Positions 5,593 through 13,552 of a stretch of DNA of 14,728 bases are shown here, piece after piece. A program made the position numbers and the translations under genes. How positions within the stretch are numbered: the stretch's first letter is position 1; every line of letters begins with the position of its first letter. The notes beneath the pieces are model-generated. The model saw only the letters and a program-made list of their open reading frames with translations. It had not been told where the DNA came from and ran no database searches. The stretch is from JAKLKS01 sp964370855 (GTDB lineage Bacteria > Planctomycetota > JAJSAM01 > JAKLKS01). The stretch spans positions 1-14,728 of the forward strand of contig CAYJMF010000108.1 in NCBI GenBank assembly GCA_964370855.1. The letters run 5' to 3'.

Positions 5593-8397
5593 ATGAGGCA
5601 TATGGACGATCGCACGGTCGTGGAGCCCGCCGCCGCAGGCCTCCTGCGCGGCACCGCCCTTGTCTTCACGGGGGCGGCCGCCCTCGCCGTCAGCGCCGGT
5701 TGCGGCGGGGGAGGGGGCGGAGCCCCCAAGGCCCCCGAGGCCGCGGCCATCTACGCGCTGACCTTCAACCTCCCGAACTACTCCGGCGTCTTCCTCGACG
5801 AGGACCTCGTCCTGCGCCTCTCGGCGCCCGTCAAGGAGGACTCCATCAACCCCGACTCGGTCCGGTTCCGCACCGGCCCGGCCGGCGGGACGACCCCCTT
5901 CGGCGTGTTCGTCCGGGGCGTCTTCATGGTGGACCCGGCGACGGGGACCCGGGTGGTCGTCGACCCCGACCTCGGCACCACGGGGTTCTGGGACAACGAG
6001 ATCGAGCGGAAGGGGAACCTCGGCCGGATCCCCGCGGCCTCCCGCATCGACCTCGGCAGGAACTCCACCAACGGCCTCCGCCGCGTCATCTTCGACAAGA
6101 GCGAGAGGACGTACATCACCTTCGTGCCCGAGGTCCCCACCCGCGCCGTCCTCGACGACACGGGGCTCGCGCCGGCCTCCACCTACACGGTCTCGGTGCC
6201 CGGATACCCCTCCACCAACACCCTCGAGAACATGGCGGGCCAGCAGCTCCTCAGCCCCAACAACCGGGTCTTCACCTCCACGTTCACGACGGTCCCCGCC
6301 ACGGCGCCGCAGCTCTTCCTCGGCTCCGAGAGCGCCGGCATCCCGCGGATCATCCAGTCCGATCCCGTGAACGGCGAGGTCCTCGTCCCCGTGACGAAGG
6401 CCATCACCATCTACTTCAGCCATCCCCTCGATCCCCGGACCGTCACCCCGGACAAGTTCAAGGTCGAGCTCGTCTCCACCACGCCTCCCTACCTCCAGCT
6501 GCCCGTGTCGGTCTTCCTGGCGCAGCAGAGGCGCTTCGACATCCCCGTGGTCCTGACCCCCATCAACCCGCTCCCCGCGGACAGCGTCATCCGCGTGACC
6601 GTCGACAGCGGGATCGAGGACCTCCTCGGCCAGGCCATGGTCACCAGCAACATCTCCTTCTCGACGGGATTCGGGAGCGGCGGCTTCGTCGATCCCTCCG
6701 TCGAGGAGTTCACCGACGAGAGCAACTCCGACGTCGCCAACACCAGCTCCAACTGGAACAACAGCAAGCCCTACGTGGGCGGCGTGAGCGGCGAGCTGAC
6801 GGCGGCCTTCGCCCCCTACGCGGGGGACGGCACCGACGGCGCCTTCTCCGCCCCCGTCGGCCTGATCACCACCCTCAACACCGGCTCCGTCACCCAGCGC
6901 GTCTTCAACTACACGACCTTCTCCATCCCCATCGGCGCGACGGTCGCCGTGAACGGGAACTTCCCCCTCGTGATCCACTGCCAGGGCGCCGTGGACATCT
7001 CCGGCGCGCTGGTCCTCGACGGCTCCGACGGGGGCAACGGCCTGCGCGGCGACAACGCCGGCGGGTCCGCCACGGGCGGGGCCGCGGCCACGGGCCGGGG
7101 CGGCGGCGGTTCCGGCGGCGCGGGGGCCATGGCGGTCAACGGCGCCGGGGGCAACTTCGACGGCCTCGACGGCTTCGGCTCCGGGGCCGGGACGGGCGGC
7201 CACACCGGCGAGAACGACGGCGGGACCACCAACTTCTGGCCCCGCACCATCTACACCGGCGGCACCCAGACCTGCACCAACCCGCCCTGGAACTACGAGC
7301 CCTGCCGGCAGCGCGAGGGCGGCGGCGGCGGCAGCTTCGGGACGGCGGGCACCAGCGCCGAGAACATCGGCGCCACCCTCATCGCCCGCAACGGCTCCCT
7401 CGTCCCCAACGGGGGCCTGGTCGGGAACACCTACGGCGACGGCGCCATGTCCTCCGCGACCACGACCTCCACGACGGCCACGGTGCAGGTGAAGGATCCC
7501 CTCAACCTCGGCGGCCCCCTGCGGACCATCGTCCTGAACGGCATCCCGACGCTCGTCCAGGGCGGGTCCGGCGGCGGCGGCGGCGGCGGCGAGGACGACA
7601 AGGACGCGTCCAACCTCTGGGGTTCCGCCGACGGCAGCGACGAGGGCGGCGGCGGCGGCGGCGCGGGGGGAGGCGGCGTGCAGATCACCTCCTACCTGAC
7701 CATCAACGTCGCCGGGACCATCTCCGCCAACGGCGGCAACGGCGGCAACTCCTACGACGACGTGAGCGGCACCCAGTTCAGCCAGGGCGCGGGCGGCGGC
7801 GGCGGTTCCGGCGGGGCCATCTGGCTCCAGTGCCGGGGCACCCTGACCTTCCAGCCCGGCTCCGTGGTCACCGTGGACGGCGGCATCGGCGGTCAGGGCT
7901 TCGCCGACGGCACGAACGTCCTCCGCCTCGCGGGCGACGGGGGCCTCGGCCGCGTGCGCATCGAGGACGCCGACGGCAACTTCGCCAACGCCCCGGCCGT
8001 CGCCTCGACGGGGGCCTTCTCCCCGGCGCTCGACCTCGACTCCGTCGCGACCTCCGTGTGGCAGAGCACCGGCATCTTCACGCCGAAGTACCTCACCCCG
8101 GTCATCGACGCCGACGTCTTCCCCGCCCTCCTCTTCAACGGGACCATCAAGGTCTACTACGAGGGCGCCCCCGAGGACATCAGCGACATCGCGGACAACC
8201 CGGACACGGCCAACTCCACGGGCTGGATCCTGGTCTACGACTCCACGGCCGGCGGGCTCATCGCCGGGGACCCGTGGACGATCCTCGACGACAACAAGTG
8301 GTTCCGCTACCGCGTGAACTTCCACGTGGACGCGTTCCACACGTTCACGGACCCGCTGCCGACTGTCCGGAGCATCAAGGTCGACTACCAGCAGTAG
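5593..8397 (+). CDS. Large lipoprotein with Big_5-like domains and a glycine-rich beta-helix-like region
   Basis: This 934-aa exported protein appears to be a sister of the preceding lipoprotein. Its signal peptide ends in VSAGC (Cys37, a slightly atypical lipobox with Ser at -3) followed by six Gly. Two Ig-like segments follow: ~50-235, and ~255-360 with DPVNGEVLVPVTKAITIYF and the closing strand ISFSTGF. Residues ~375-410 align loosely with a linker of the first protein (D-x-S-x-T-x2-W pattern). Residues ~455-770 are extremely Gly-rich, interrupted by strands such as VDISGALVLDG, TINVAGTISANGG and GAIWLQCRGTLTF, as in secreted right-handed beta-helix proteins. The C-terminal module (~790-934) ends with WFRYRVNF and matches the first protein's end. 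AAGGAG at 5583-5588 favours the ATG at 5593 over the ATG at 5602. The 91-nt gap upstream suggests co-transcription. The role, perhaps surface matrix or adhesion, is unproven. Confidence 0.88.
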   Translation: MRHMDDRTVVEPAAAGLLRGTALVFTGAAALAVSAGCGGGGGGAPKAPEAAAIYALTFNLPNYSGVFLDEDLVLRLSAPVKEDSINPDSVRFRTGPAGGTTPFGVFVRGVFMVDPATGTRVVVDPDLGTTGFWDNEIERKGNLGRIPAASRIDLGRNSTNGLRRVIFDKSERTYITFVPEVPTRAVLDDTGLAPASTYTVSVPGYPSTNTLENMAGQQLLSPNNRVFTSTFTTVPATAPQLFLGSESAGIPRIIQSDPVNGEVLVPVTKAITIYFSHPLDPRTVTPDKFKVELVSTTPPYLQLPVSVFLAQQRRFDIPVVLTPINPLPADSVIRVTVDSGIEDLLGQAMVTSNISFSTGFGSGGFVDPSVEEFTDESNSDVANTSSNWNNSKPYVGGVSGELTAAFAPYAGDGTDGAFSAPVGLITTLNTGSVTQRVFNYTTFSIPIGATVAVNGNFPLVIHCQGAVDISGALVLDGSDGGNGLRGDNAGGSATGGAAATGRGGGGSGGAGAMAVNGAGGNFDGLDGFGSGAGTGGHTGENDGGTTNFWPRTIYTGGTQTCTNPPWNYEPCRQREGGGGGSFGTAGTSAENIGATLIARNGSLVPNGGLVGNTYGDGAMSSATTTSTTATVQVKDPLNLGGPLRTIVLNGIPTLVQGGSGGGGGGGEDDKDASNLWGSADGSDEGGGGGGAGGGGVQITSYLTINVAGTISANGGNGGNSYDDVSGTQFSQGAGGGGGSGGAIWLQCRGTLTFQPGSVVTVDGGIGGQGFADGTNVLRLAGDGGLGRVRIEDADGNFANAPAVASTGAFSPALDLDSVATSVWQSTGIFTPKYLTPVIDADVFPALLFNGTIKVYYEGAPEDISDIADNPDTANSTGWILVYDSTAGGLIAGDPWTILDDNKWFRYRVNFHVDAFHTFTDPLPTVRSIKVDYQQ
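7570..7590 (+). repeat. (GGC)7 trinucleotide repeat in the Gly-rich domain
   Basis: Seven consecutive GGC codons encode a Gly7 run. Similar shorter GGC runs occur nearby (7648-7662 and after the lipobox). Slippage here would change the length of a disordered or beta-helical loop without a frameshift. Confidence 0.9.
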
Positions 8398-8400
8398 CAT

Positions 8401-8448
8401 CGCCGACCTGCAGGTCTTCGGCGGGCGCCCGGGCGCCCGGGCGCCCGC
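8401..8448 (+). terminator. Overlapping GC hairpins after the lipoprotein genes, including a perfect 28-nt palindrome
   Basis: Bases 8421-8448 are a perfect 28-nt palindrome made of three overlapping GGGCGCCC blocks. A second stem, CGCCGA/TCGGCG (8401-8406 with 8418-8423), encloses the palindrome GACCTGCAGGTC (8405-8416) and shares bases with the first stem, so the two hairpins exclude each other. The position, 3 to 51 nt after a stop codon, suits a terminator, but there is no T-tract. The rest of the gap to 8527 shows no convincing promoter. Confidence 0.5.
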
Positions 8449-8527
8449 TTCCGTCTCCGGGGCTGCGGGGCCCAATCGGGGACGGGTTGTTGGGAGCCGC
8501 ACGCCGTCCCCCCCGAGAATCCCGAAG

Positions 8528-9517
8528 ATGCGAAGGAAGCCCGGCCGCCTGGAGACGAGGATCGCCGGGGCCATCGCCTCGGCGGCCTCGACCCACTACC
8601 TCGGGAAGCCCGACCTGCGGGAGCTCATCGAGGTGAAGTTCCCCACCATGGACTCCGTGGCGCGGGCCGCCATGAACGAGCTCTGGTTCCGCTCCGGGAG
8701 GGAGACCGGCTGGCGCCTCACCAGCGTGAACCTCGAGATCACCAACCACTGCAACCTCTACTGCACCATCTGCCCCGTCAACACGACCATGCAGCGGGTG
8801 AAGGGGTTCATGGATCCGGATCTCTTCAGGAAGGTCATCGACGAGAACTCCGACTTCGACTTCGTCCTCACCTTCCAGTGGGGGGAGCCCCTCCTGCACC
8901 CGCAGGTGTTCGACCTCGTGCGCTACGCCGCGGACAAGGGCGTGCGCGCGATGCTCACGAGCAACGGGACCCGGCTCGACCCCGGGAGGCGGGCCCGGCT
9001 GCTGGACTGCGGCCTCGACCGGATCACCTTCTCCGTGGACGGCGACAAGGAGTCCCACGAGCGGATCCGTGGGTACTCCTACGACAGGCTCCGGGCCGAC
9101 ATCATGCTCCTGAAGGAGGAGCGGGACCGCGCGGGGTCCGCGCTCAAGATCGACGTCTCCATGGTGGTGGACGAGACCACCGAGGAGGCCATGGACCGCT
9201 ACTTCGCGGACTGGAAGGGCATCGTCGACCGGGTGCAGGCCATCCCGAAGTTCACCCCGAAGGAGCGGACCACCGCCTGCCGGGAGCTCTGGCGGGGGAC
9301 GGCCGTCGTGCTGTGGGACGGCCGCGTGTCGGTCTGCTGCGCCGACAGCGAGGGGGCGGCGGTCATCGGGGACGCGTGGAAGGCCCCGCTCCAGGAGATC
9401 TGGAACGGGGAGGAGATGCGCGCCTTCCGGCGGTCCCACCTCGAGGGGCGGTACCCCCGCATCTGCGCCTTCTGCGGCGAGTACGACAACCCGCGGGTCT
9501 CGAAGAGGTTCTCGTGA
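8528..9517 (+). CDS. Radical SAM/SPASM-type protein (first of three)
   Basis: This 329-aa enzyme binds a [4Fe-4S] cluster and cleaves S-adenosylmethionine to make a 5'-deoxyadenosyl radical. The cluster motif is C75-x3-C79-x2-C82 in NHCNLYCTIC. The usual GGEP is QWGEP (117-121), and TSNGT (144-148) and FSVDG (168-172) mark later strands of the partial TIM barrel. The C-terminal region has a SPASM-like auxiliary-cluster pattern: C251, then LWDGRVSVCC (C270, C271), IW and C313-x2-C316. It heads a five-gene operon with two glycosyltransferases, so the substrate may be a sugar, glycolipid or surface peptide; none can be named. The ATG has only a weak ribosome site (GAGA at 8515-8518). A start at the ATG at 8648, after a GAGG-like sequence, is possible and would still keep the catalytic core. 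Confidence 0.9.
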   Translation: MRRKPGRLETRIAGAIASAASTHYLGKPDLRELIEVKFPTMDSVARAAMNELWFRSGRETGWRLTSVNLEITNHCNLYCTICPVNTTMQRVKGFMDPDLFRKVIDENSDFDFVLTFQWGEPLLHPQVFDLVRYAADKGVRAMLTSNGTRLDPGRRARLLDCGLDRITFSVDGDKESHERIRGYSYDRLRADIMLLKEERDRAGSALKIDVSMVVDETTEEAMDRYFADWKGIVDRVQAIPKFTPKERTTACRELWRGTAVVLWDGRVSVCCADSEGAAVIGDAWKAPLQEIWNGEEMRAFRRSHLEGRYPRICAFCGEYDNPRVSKRFS

Positions 9518-10641
9518 GCGGGGGATCCACACGCTTCCGGCGGCAGTACGGGGACATCCTCCGGGAGAAGGCCGCGTCGGGGGAGTTCGGCTGGCTGGCG
9601 CGGCGGGGGCTGCAGACGCTGGGGGTGCTGGCCGGGGAGCGCATCGGGCGCCCCCTGGCGGGCCCCATCCTCGGCACCCTCGTGGTCACCTACTTCTGCA
9701 ACTACCGGTGCGTCTTCTGCGCCCTGCCGCAGCGCGCCATCCGCCGCCGCGCCGAGGGGATGCGCACCTTCGACGAGGAGGAGCTGGTGGGGGTGGTCCA
9801 CGGCTTCGCCGACGCGGGCACGGCGGGGATCGGAATCACCGGCGGCGAGCCCTTCCTCCTCCCCGGCCTCCCCCGCATCCTCCGGACCATCCGGGAGCGG
9901 GGAATGGTGGCCCACGTCAACACCAACGGCCACTTCCTCGATCCGAAGCGCATCGACGAGGTGCTCGCCGCGGACCCGGACTCCGTGAACGTCTCCATGG
10001 ACGGCGCCGAGGCGGAGGTCCACGACCGCCTTCGCGGAACGCCGGGCTCCTTCGATCGCATCACCGCGGGGATCCGGCGGCTCCTCGCCGCCCGGGGCGG
10101 CCGCCGCCGCCCCCGCGTGGCCGTCACCTCGGTCTTCCACGAGGACAACCTCGCCGGGGCGGAACGGCTCGCCGACGTCTGCACGGACCTCGGCGTGGAC
10201 GGGCTCGGGTTCATCCCCGCCCACGTCTACCGCGACGGCGCGGCCCTGGGGTCCGTGGCCCCGGCGCGGGAGGTCGCCGACCGGGCGGCGCGGGCGGCGG
10301 AGGGCCTGCTCCTCCTCAGGGAGCGGCGGCCGGTCCTCGAGAACTCGGCCGCCTTCCTCGGGATGTTCGGGCGCGCCTTCCAGGGGCTTCCCAACGGGAT
10401 CCGCTGCCACGCCCCCTGGACCTCCCTCGTCGTGGACTGCTACGGCCGGGTCTTCCCCTGCGTGCCCCTCTCCGAGGTGGACGAGCCCGCGGCGGTCATC
10501 GCGAGCGGGGCCGAGATCCCGGAACTCTGGAAGAGGGGCCTCGGCGACATGCGCCGCTCCCTCCGGGACTGCCAGGCCTGCTACTGGAACTGCCACACGG
10601 AGCTCAACCTGCTCCTCGGCGGCGGCAGGGCGGCCCCGTGA
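9514..10641 (+). CDS. Radical SAM protein with Cys-rich C-terminus (second of three)
   Basis: This is a 375-aa radical SAM enzyme. The SAM cluster motif is C62-x3-C66-x2-C69 (CNYRCVFC). GITGGEPFL (107-115) carries the SAM-binding GGEP, NTNG (136-139) and VSMDG (160-164) follow, and FHEDN lies in the later barrel. The C-terminus has six cysteines (C298, C309, C316, C353, C356, C360) including C-x2-C-x3-C, which fits one or two auxiliary Fe-S clusters as in SPASM or twitch domains. The start is a GTG that overlaps the previous stop (GTGA), with AAGAGG at 9503-9508, 5 nt upstream. The N-terminal ~50 residues are basic and amphipathic, possibly for membrane association. It is not a close duplicate of its neighbours, so it likely acts on a different substrate or step. 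The reaction is unknown. Confidence 0.9.
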   Translation: MSGGSTRFRRQYGDILREKAASGEFGWLARRGLQTLGVLAGERIGRPLAGPILGTLVVTYFCNYRCVFCALPQRAIRRRAEGMRTFDEEELVGVVHGFADAGTAGIGITGGEPFLLPGLPRILRTIRERGMVAHVNTNGHFLDPKRIDEVLAADPDSVNVSMDGAEAEVHDRLRGTPGSFDRITAGIRRLLAARGGRRRPRVAVTSVFHEDNLAGAERLADVCTDLGVDGLGFIPAHVYRDGAALGSVAPAREVADRAARAAEGLLLLRERRPVLENSAAFLGMFGRAFQGLPNGIRCHAPWTSLVVDCYGRVFPCVPLSEVDEPAAVIASGAEIPELWKRGLGDMRRSLRDCQACYWNCHTELNLLLGGGRAAP

Positions 10642-11873
10642 ACCTCGGGTTCGCCAAGTGGATCGACCGCTGGGTGGGGCGGTCCTGCTGCGCCGTCCTC
10701 GCATCCTGCCGGACGCTCCGCGAGATGGCCTCCTCCCGGGACGCCCTCGTCGGGGAGCCCCGGAGGATCCTGCTCATCAAGTTCTGGGGGCTCGGGAACC
10801 TGGTCCTCCTCCTTCCCGTGTTCCGGGCCCTGCGCCGGCGCTACCCCGGGGCCCGCATCGAGCTGCTGACCCTCGCGCGGAACCGCGAGCTCCTGGAGGG
10901 GGTCGAGGACCTGGACGGCCTCCACCTGGTGGACGACCGCAGCCTCCTCTCCGTGCTCGCCTCCTACCTCGGCGCCCTGCGGCGCGTGCGATCCTCGAGG
11001 CCGGACCTGGTGGTGGACTTCGAGCAGTTCGCGCGGGCCTCCGCCGTCTTCGCCTTCCTCTCCGGGGCCGGCCACGCCGTGGGCCTCGACACCCCGGGGC
11101 AGGGCCGCGGGCGCATGTTCCACGCTCCCGTCGCCTACGACGACCACCGCCACATGTCCGAGACCTTCCTCGACATCGTCCGGGCCGCGGGCGTGGAGGC
11201 CTCCCGGTACGAACCGCTGCCCCCCCCGGTCTTCGAGGCGGACCGGGCGGCGGCGGAGGTCGTGGCGTCGGAGGCGCGGCCCGGGGGCGGCCCCCTCTTC
11301 GTGTTCCACCCGGGGTCCGGGGACAACTTCCTCGGCCGACGGTGGGCCCCGGAGAAGTTCGCCGCCCTCGCCGATCACCTCACGGGCCTCCACGGCGGAG
11401 GCGTGGTCCTCACGGGGGCGCCGTCGGAGGAGGCCCTCGTGGAGGAGGTCCTGGCGGGGGTCCGGAGGCGGGACCGCGTCGTCGGGGCGGCGGGCCGCCT
11501 CTCCGTCCGCGCCCTCGCCGCCCTCTGCGGGAAGGCCGACCTCGTGGTGAGCAACGACACCGCCCCCGTGCACCTCGGGAGCGCCATGGGCGTGCCCGTG
11601 CTCGGCATCTACGGGCCCAACACGCCGGTCCTCTACGGCCCCCTCTCCCCGGGCAGCACCGCCTTCTACCACCGCACCCCCTGCTCCCCCTGCCTCACGA
11701 ACTTCAACTACAAGACCTCCCTCTGCCGCATGCCCGTCTGCATCCGCACCGTCACCGTCGAGGAGGTCGCGGCGGCGGCGGACCGGGTCATGGGGGCGAG
11801 GGCGGCGGGACGGGCGCCGGAACCGGCGCGGGTGCTCTCCCACGACATCCCCGGCCCGTGGGAGTGGGTGTGA
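10638..11873 (+). CDS. GT9-family glycosyltransferase (heptosyltransferase-like)
   Basis: This 411-aa GT-B protein resembles the WaaF/WaaC ADP-heptose:LPS heptosyltransferases, which act on the cytoplasmic face of the inner membrane. The N-terminal Rossmann start is ILLIKFWGLGN (44-54), followed by LLPVFRALRRRYP. The C-terminal half has FHPGSG (223-228), RRWAPEKFA (234-242) and the family hallmark SNDTAPVHLGSAMGVP (305-320) with GIYGP. A Cys cluster C349-x2-C352...C363-x4-C368 is also seen in many GT9 members. The GD of the usual N-terminal motif is GN here (Asn54). About 35 extra residues precede the core. The start is a GTG overlapping the previous stop; the ribosome site is weak, so translation is probably coupled. 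The donor sugar could be a heptose or another sugar; the acceptor is unknown. Confidence 0.9.
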   Translation: MNLGFAKWIDRWVGRSCCAVLASCRTLREMASSRDALVGEPRRILLIKFWGLGNLVLLLPVFRALRRRYPGARIELLTLARNRELLEGVEDLDGLHLVDDRSLLSVLASYLGALRRVRSSRPDLVVDFEQFARASAVFAFLSGAGHAVGLDTPGQGRGRMFHAPVAYDDHRHMSETFLDIVRAAGVEASRYEPLPPPVFEADRAAAEVVASEARPGGGPLFVFHPGSGDNFLGRRWAPEKFAALADHLTGLHGGGVVLTGAPSEEALVEEVLAGVRRRDRVVGAAGRLSVRALAALCGKADLVVSNDTAPVHLGSAMGVPVLGIYGPNTPVLYGPLSPGSTAFYHRTPCSPCLTNFNYKTSLCRMPVCIRTVTVEEVAAAADRVMGARAAGRAPEPARVLSHDIPGPWEWV

Positions 11874-13552
11874 GGCTCCCGTCCCGTCCCGTGGTCCTCC
11901 TCTGCGTCGTCGCCCTGGCCGCCGTGGCGGCCTACCTCCCCTGCCTCGCCTTCGGCTACGCCTACGACGACGGCCGGTTCGTGGAGGGGAACCGCTCCCT
12001 GGAGGGGTTGGCCGCGGCCCCCTGGCGCGCCCTTGATCCGGCCACGACCACCATGGACGGACCGGAGCCGGGGATGTGGCGGCCCCTGAGGACGCTCTCC
12101 TTCGCCATCGACCGGGCCCTGTTCGACGGGCGGCCCGGGCCCGCGCACCTGGCCTCCCTGCTCCTCCACGGGACGGCGGCGGCCCTCGTCTTCGCCGTGG
12201 GGACCGCCCTCGGGCTCGAGGACATCGCCGCGGCGGCGGGGGCGGCGGTCTTCGCCCTCCACCCCGTGCAGGCCGAGTCCGTCGCGTGGATCTCCTCCCG
12301 GGGGGACCTCCTCTCCGCCGTCCTCCTGCTCGCCGCCGTCCTGGTCCACCTCCGGGGCCCCCGGGGCGGCCCCGTCTGGACGGCGGCCCTCGCGGGGCTC
12401 GCCTTCCTCTCGAAGGAATCCGCGGCGGCGGCGCCGCTCCTCCTCCTGGCGGCGGACTGCGCGGCGGGGGGCGCGATCCGGCTACGGGAGCGGTGGCGGG
12501 CCGCACTGCCGACGGCGGCGGTCCTCGCCGGGCTCGTGGTGCTCCGGGGGTTCGTCCTCGCCTCGGCGGGGGCGGAGCCGGGGCAGGGGGAGGGGCTCGG
12601 GCTCGGCGCGGCGGCGGCGGCGGCGGCGGTGCCCTCCATGTTCGGCTGGTACGCCCTCCGCTTCCTCGTCCCCTCCCCGGGCACCTTCGACCTGCAGGTC
12701 GAGCCCGGCCCCCTCCTCGCCCTCGCCTCTGCCGCGATCCTCGTAGCGGCGGCGGCCTGGCCCCGCCTCGGGCTCCCCGCCGGGGGGGCCCGGCCCTTCC
12801 GCGCGGCCCTGCTGTGGGCCGCGGCGGCGCTGTTCCCGGTGACCCTCCTCCAGGTGGTGTTCCCGCTCAAGATCCTCGTCGCCGACCGCTTCCTCTACCT
12901 CGCCCTCGCGGGGCCGGCCCTCGCCCTCGGCGCCGCCGCCGGCGCCCTCGGACCCGCCGCGGCACGGGCGGCCCTCGCGGGCTCCTGCCTCCTCCTCCTG
13001 GCCGCGGCCCCCGCCCGGGACCGCTGGGCCTCCGGCGAGGCGCTCTGGAGGGACACCCTGGCGCGGACCCCGGGGAGCGCCCGCGCCCTCCACGGCCTCG
13101 GCTCCGCGCTGGAGGCGAAGGCGCCCGAGGAGGCCCTCCGCCTGTACGGTGCCGCCGTGGAGGCGGAGCCTTCCAACGTCGCGGCCTGGTTCCGCCGCGG
13201 GCTCCTCGAGGAGAAGGCCGCCCTCGCGGCCCCCCCGGGACCGGAGCGCCGCGGGAACGGGCTCCTCGCCGTCGAGTCCCTGCACCGGGCCATCCGCCTC
13301 TGGCTCGGGGGGGAGCGGGAGGGACGGGAGCGGGGCCTCGCCGAGGCGCGCCTCGCCCGCGCGACCCTCCTCGCCTCCCTCGGCGAGGGGGCCCCGGCCG
13401 CCATGGAGGCCGCGGCGGGCTACGACCTCTGGAAGGAGGCGACGACGTCGGAGAGGGACCGGCTCCGCTGGCGCATGGAGACCCTCCACCGGTGGGCGCG
13501 GGAGACGGGACGCGCGGAGCTCCTCGCGCGGCTCGGGGGGAGGGAACCTTGA
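11870..13552 (+). CDS. TMTC-like GT-C membrane glycosyltransferase with C-terminal TPR repeats
   Basis: This 560-aa integral membrane protein looks like the bacterial relatives of TMTC/DUF1736 O-mannosyltransferases, which use lipid-linked sugars on the outer face of the inner membrane. A first membrane helix (~7-28) is followed by the GT-C acidic pair in YDD (32-34). Then come WRPLRTLSF (70-78), the family signature HPVQAESVAWISSRGDLLSA (131-150), FLSKESA (179-185) and ADRFLYL (338-344). About ten hydrophobic segments extend to ~380. Residues ~400-450 and the helical tail to ~545 look like TPRs (ALHGLGSAL...AVEAEPSNVAAW). The GTG start overlaps the GT9 stop (GTGA), with GGGAG at 11860-11864. 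Two Thr/Ser-rich lipoproteins lie upstream and could be protein acceptors, but this is inference. The enzyme could instead modify a glycolipid. Confidence 0.85.
   Translation: MRLPSRPVVLLCVVALAAVAAYLPCLAFGYAYDDGRFVEGNRSLEGLAAAPWRALDPATTTMDGPEPGMWRPLRTLSFAIDRALFDGRPGPAHLASLLLHGTAAALVFAVGTALGLEDIAAAAGAAVFALHPVQAESVAWISSRGDLLSAVLLLAAVLVHLRGPRGGPVWTAALAGLAFLSKESAAAAPLLLLAADCAAGGAIRLRERWRAALPTAAVLAGLVVLRGFVLASAGAEPGQGEGLGLGAAAAAAAVPSMFGWYALRFLVPSPGTFDLQVEPGPLLALASAAILVAAAAWPRLGLPAGGARPFRAALLWAAAALFPVTLLQVVFPLKILVADRFLYLALAGPALALGAAAGALGPAAARAALAGSCLLLLAAAPARDRWASGEALWRDTLARTPGSARALHGLGSALEAKAPEEALRLYGAAVEAEPSNVAAWFRRGLLEEKAALAAPPGPERRGNGLLAVESLHRAIRLWLGGEREGRERGLAEARLARATLLASLGEGAPAAMEAAAGYDLWKEATTSERDRLRWRMETLHRWARETGRAELLARLGGREP

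Noticed and set aside
8398..8527. RiPP precursor peptide gene for the radical SAM enzymes
   Set aside because: This short gap is mostly GC hairpins and shows no small open frame with a ribosome site and Cys- or Gly-rich core. The operon genes overlap, leaving no room for a precursor inside it.
3249..8574. Very long minus-strand open frames across the lipoprotein genes
   Set aside because: They are Gly/Val/Asp/Arg-rich shadows caused by high GC. The + strand frames have lipoboxes, Ig-like domains and ribosome sites.
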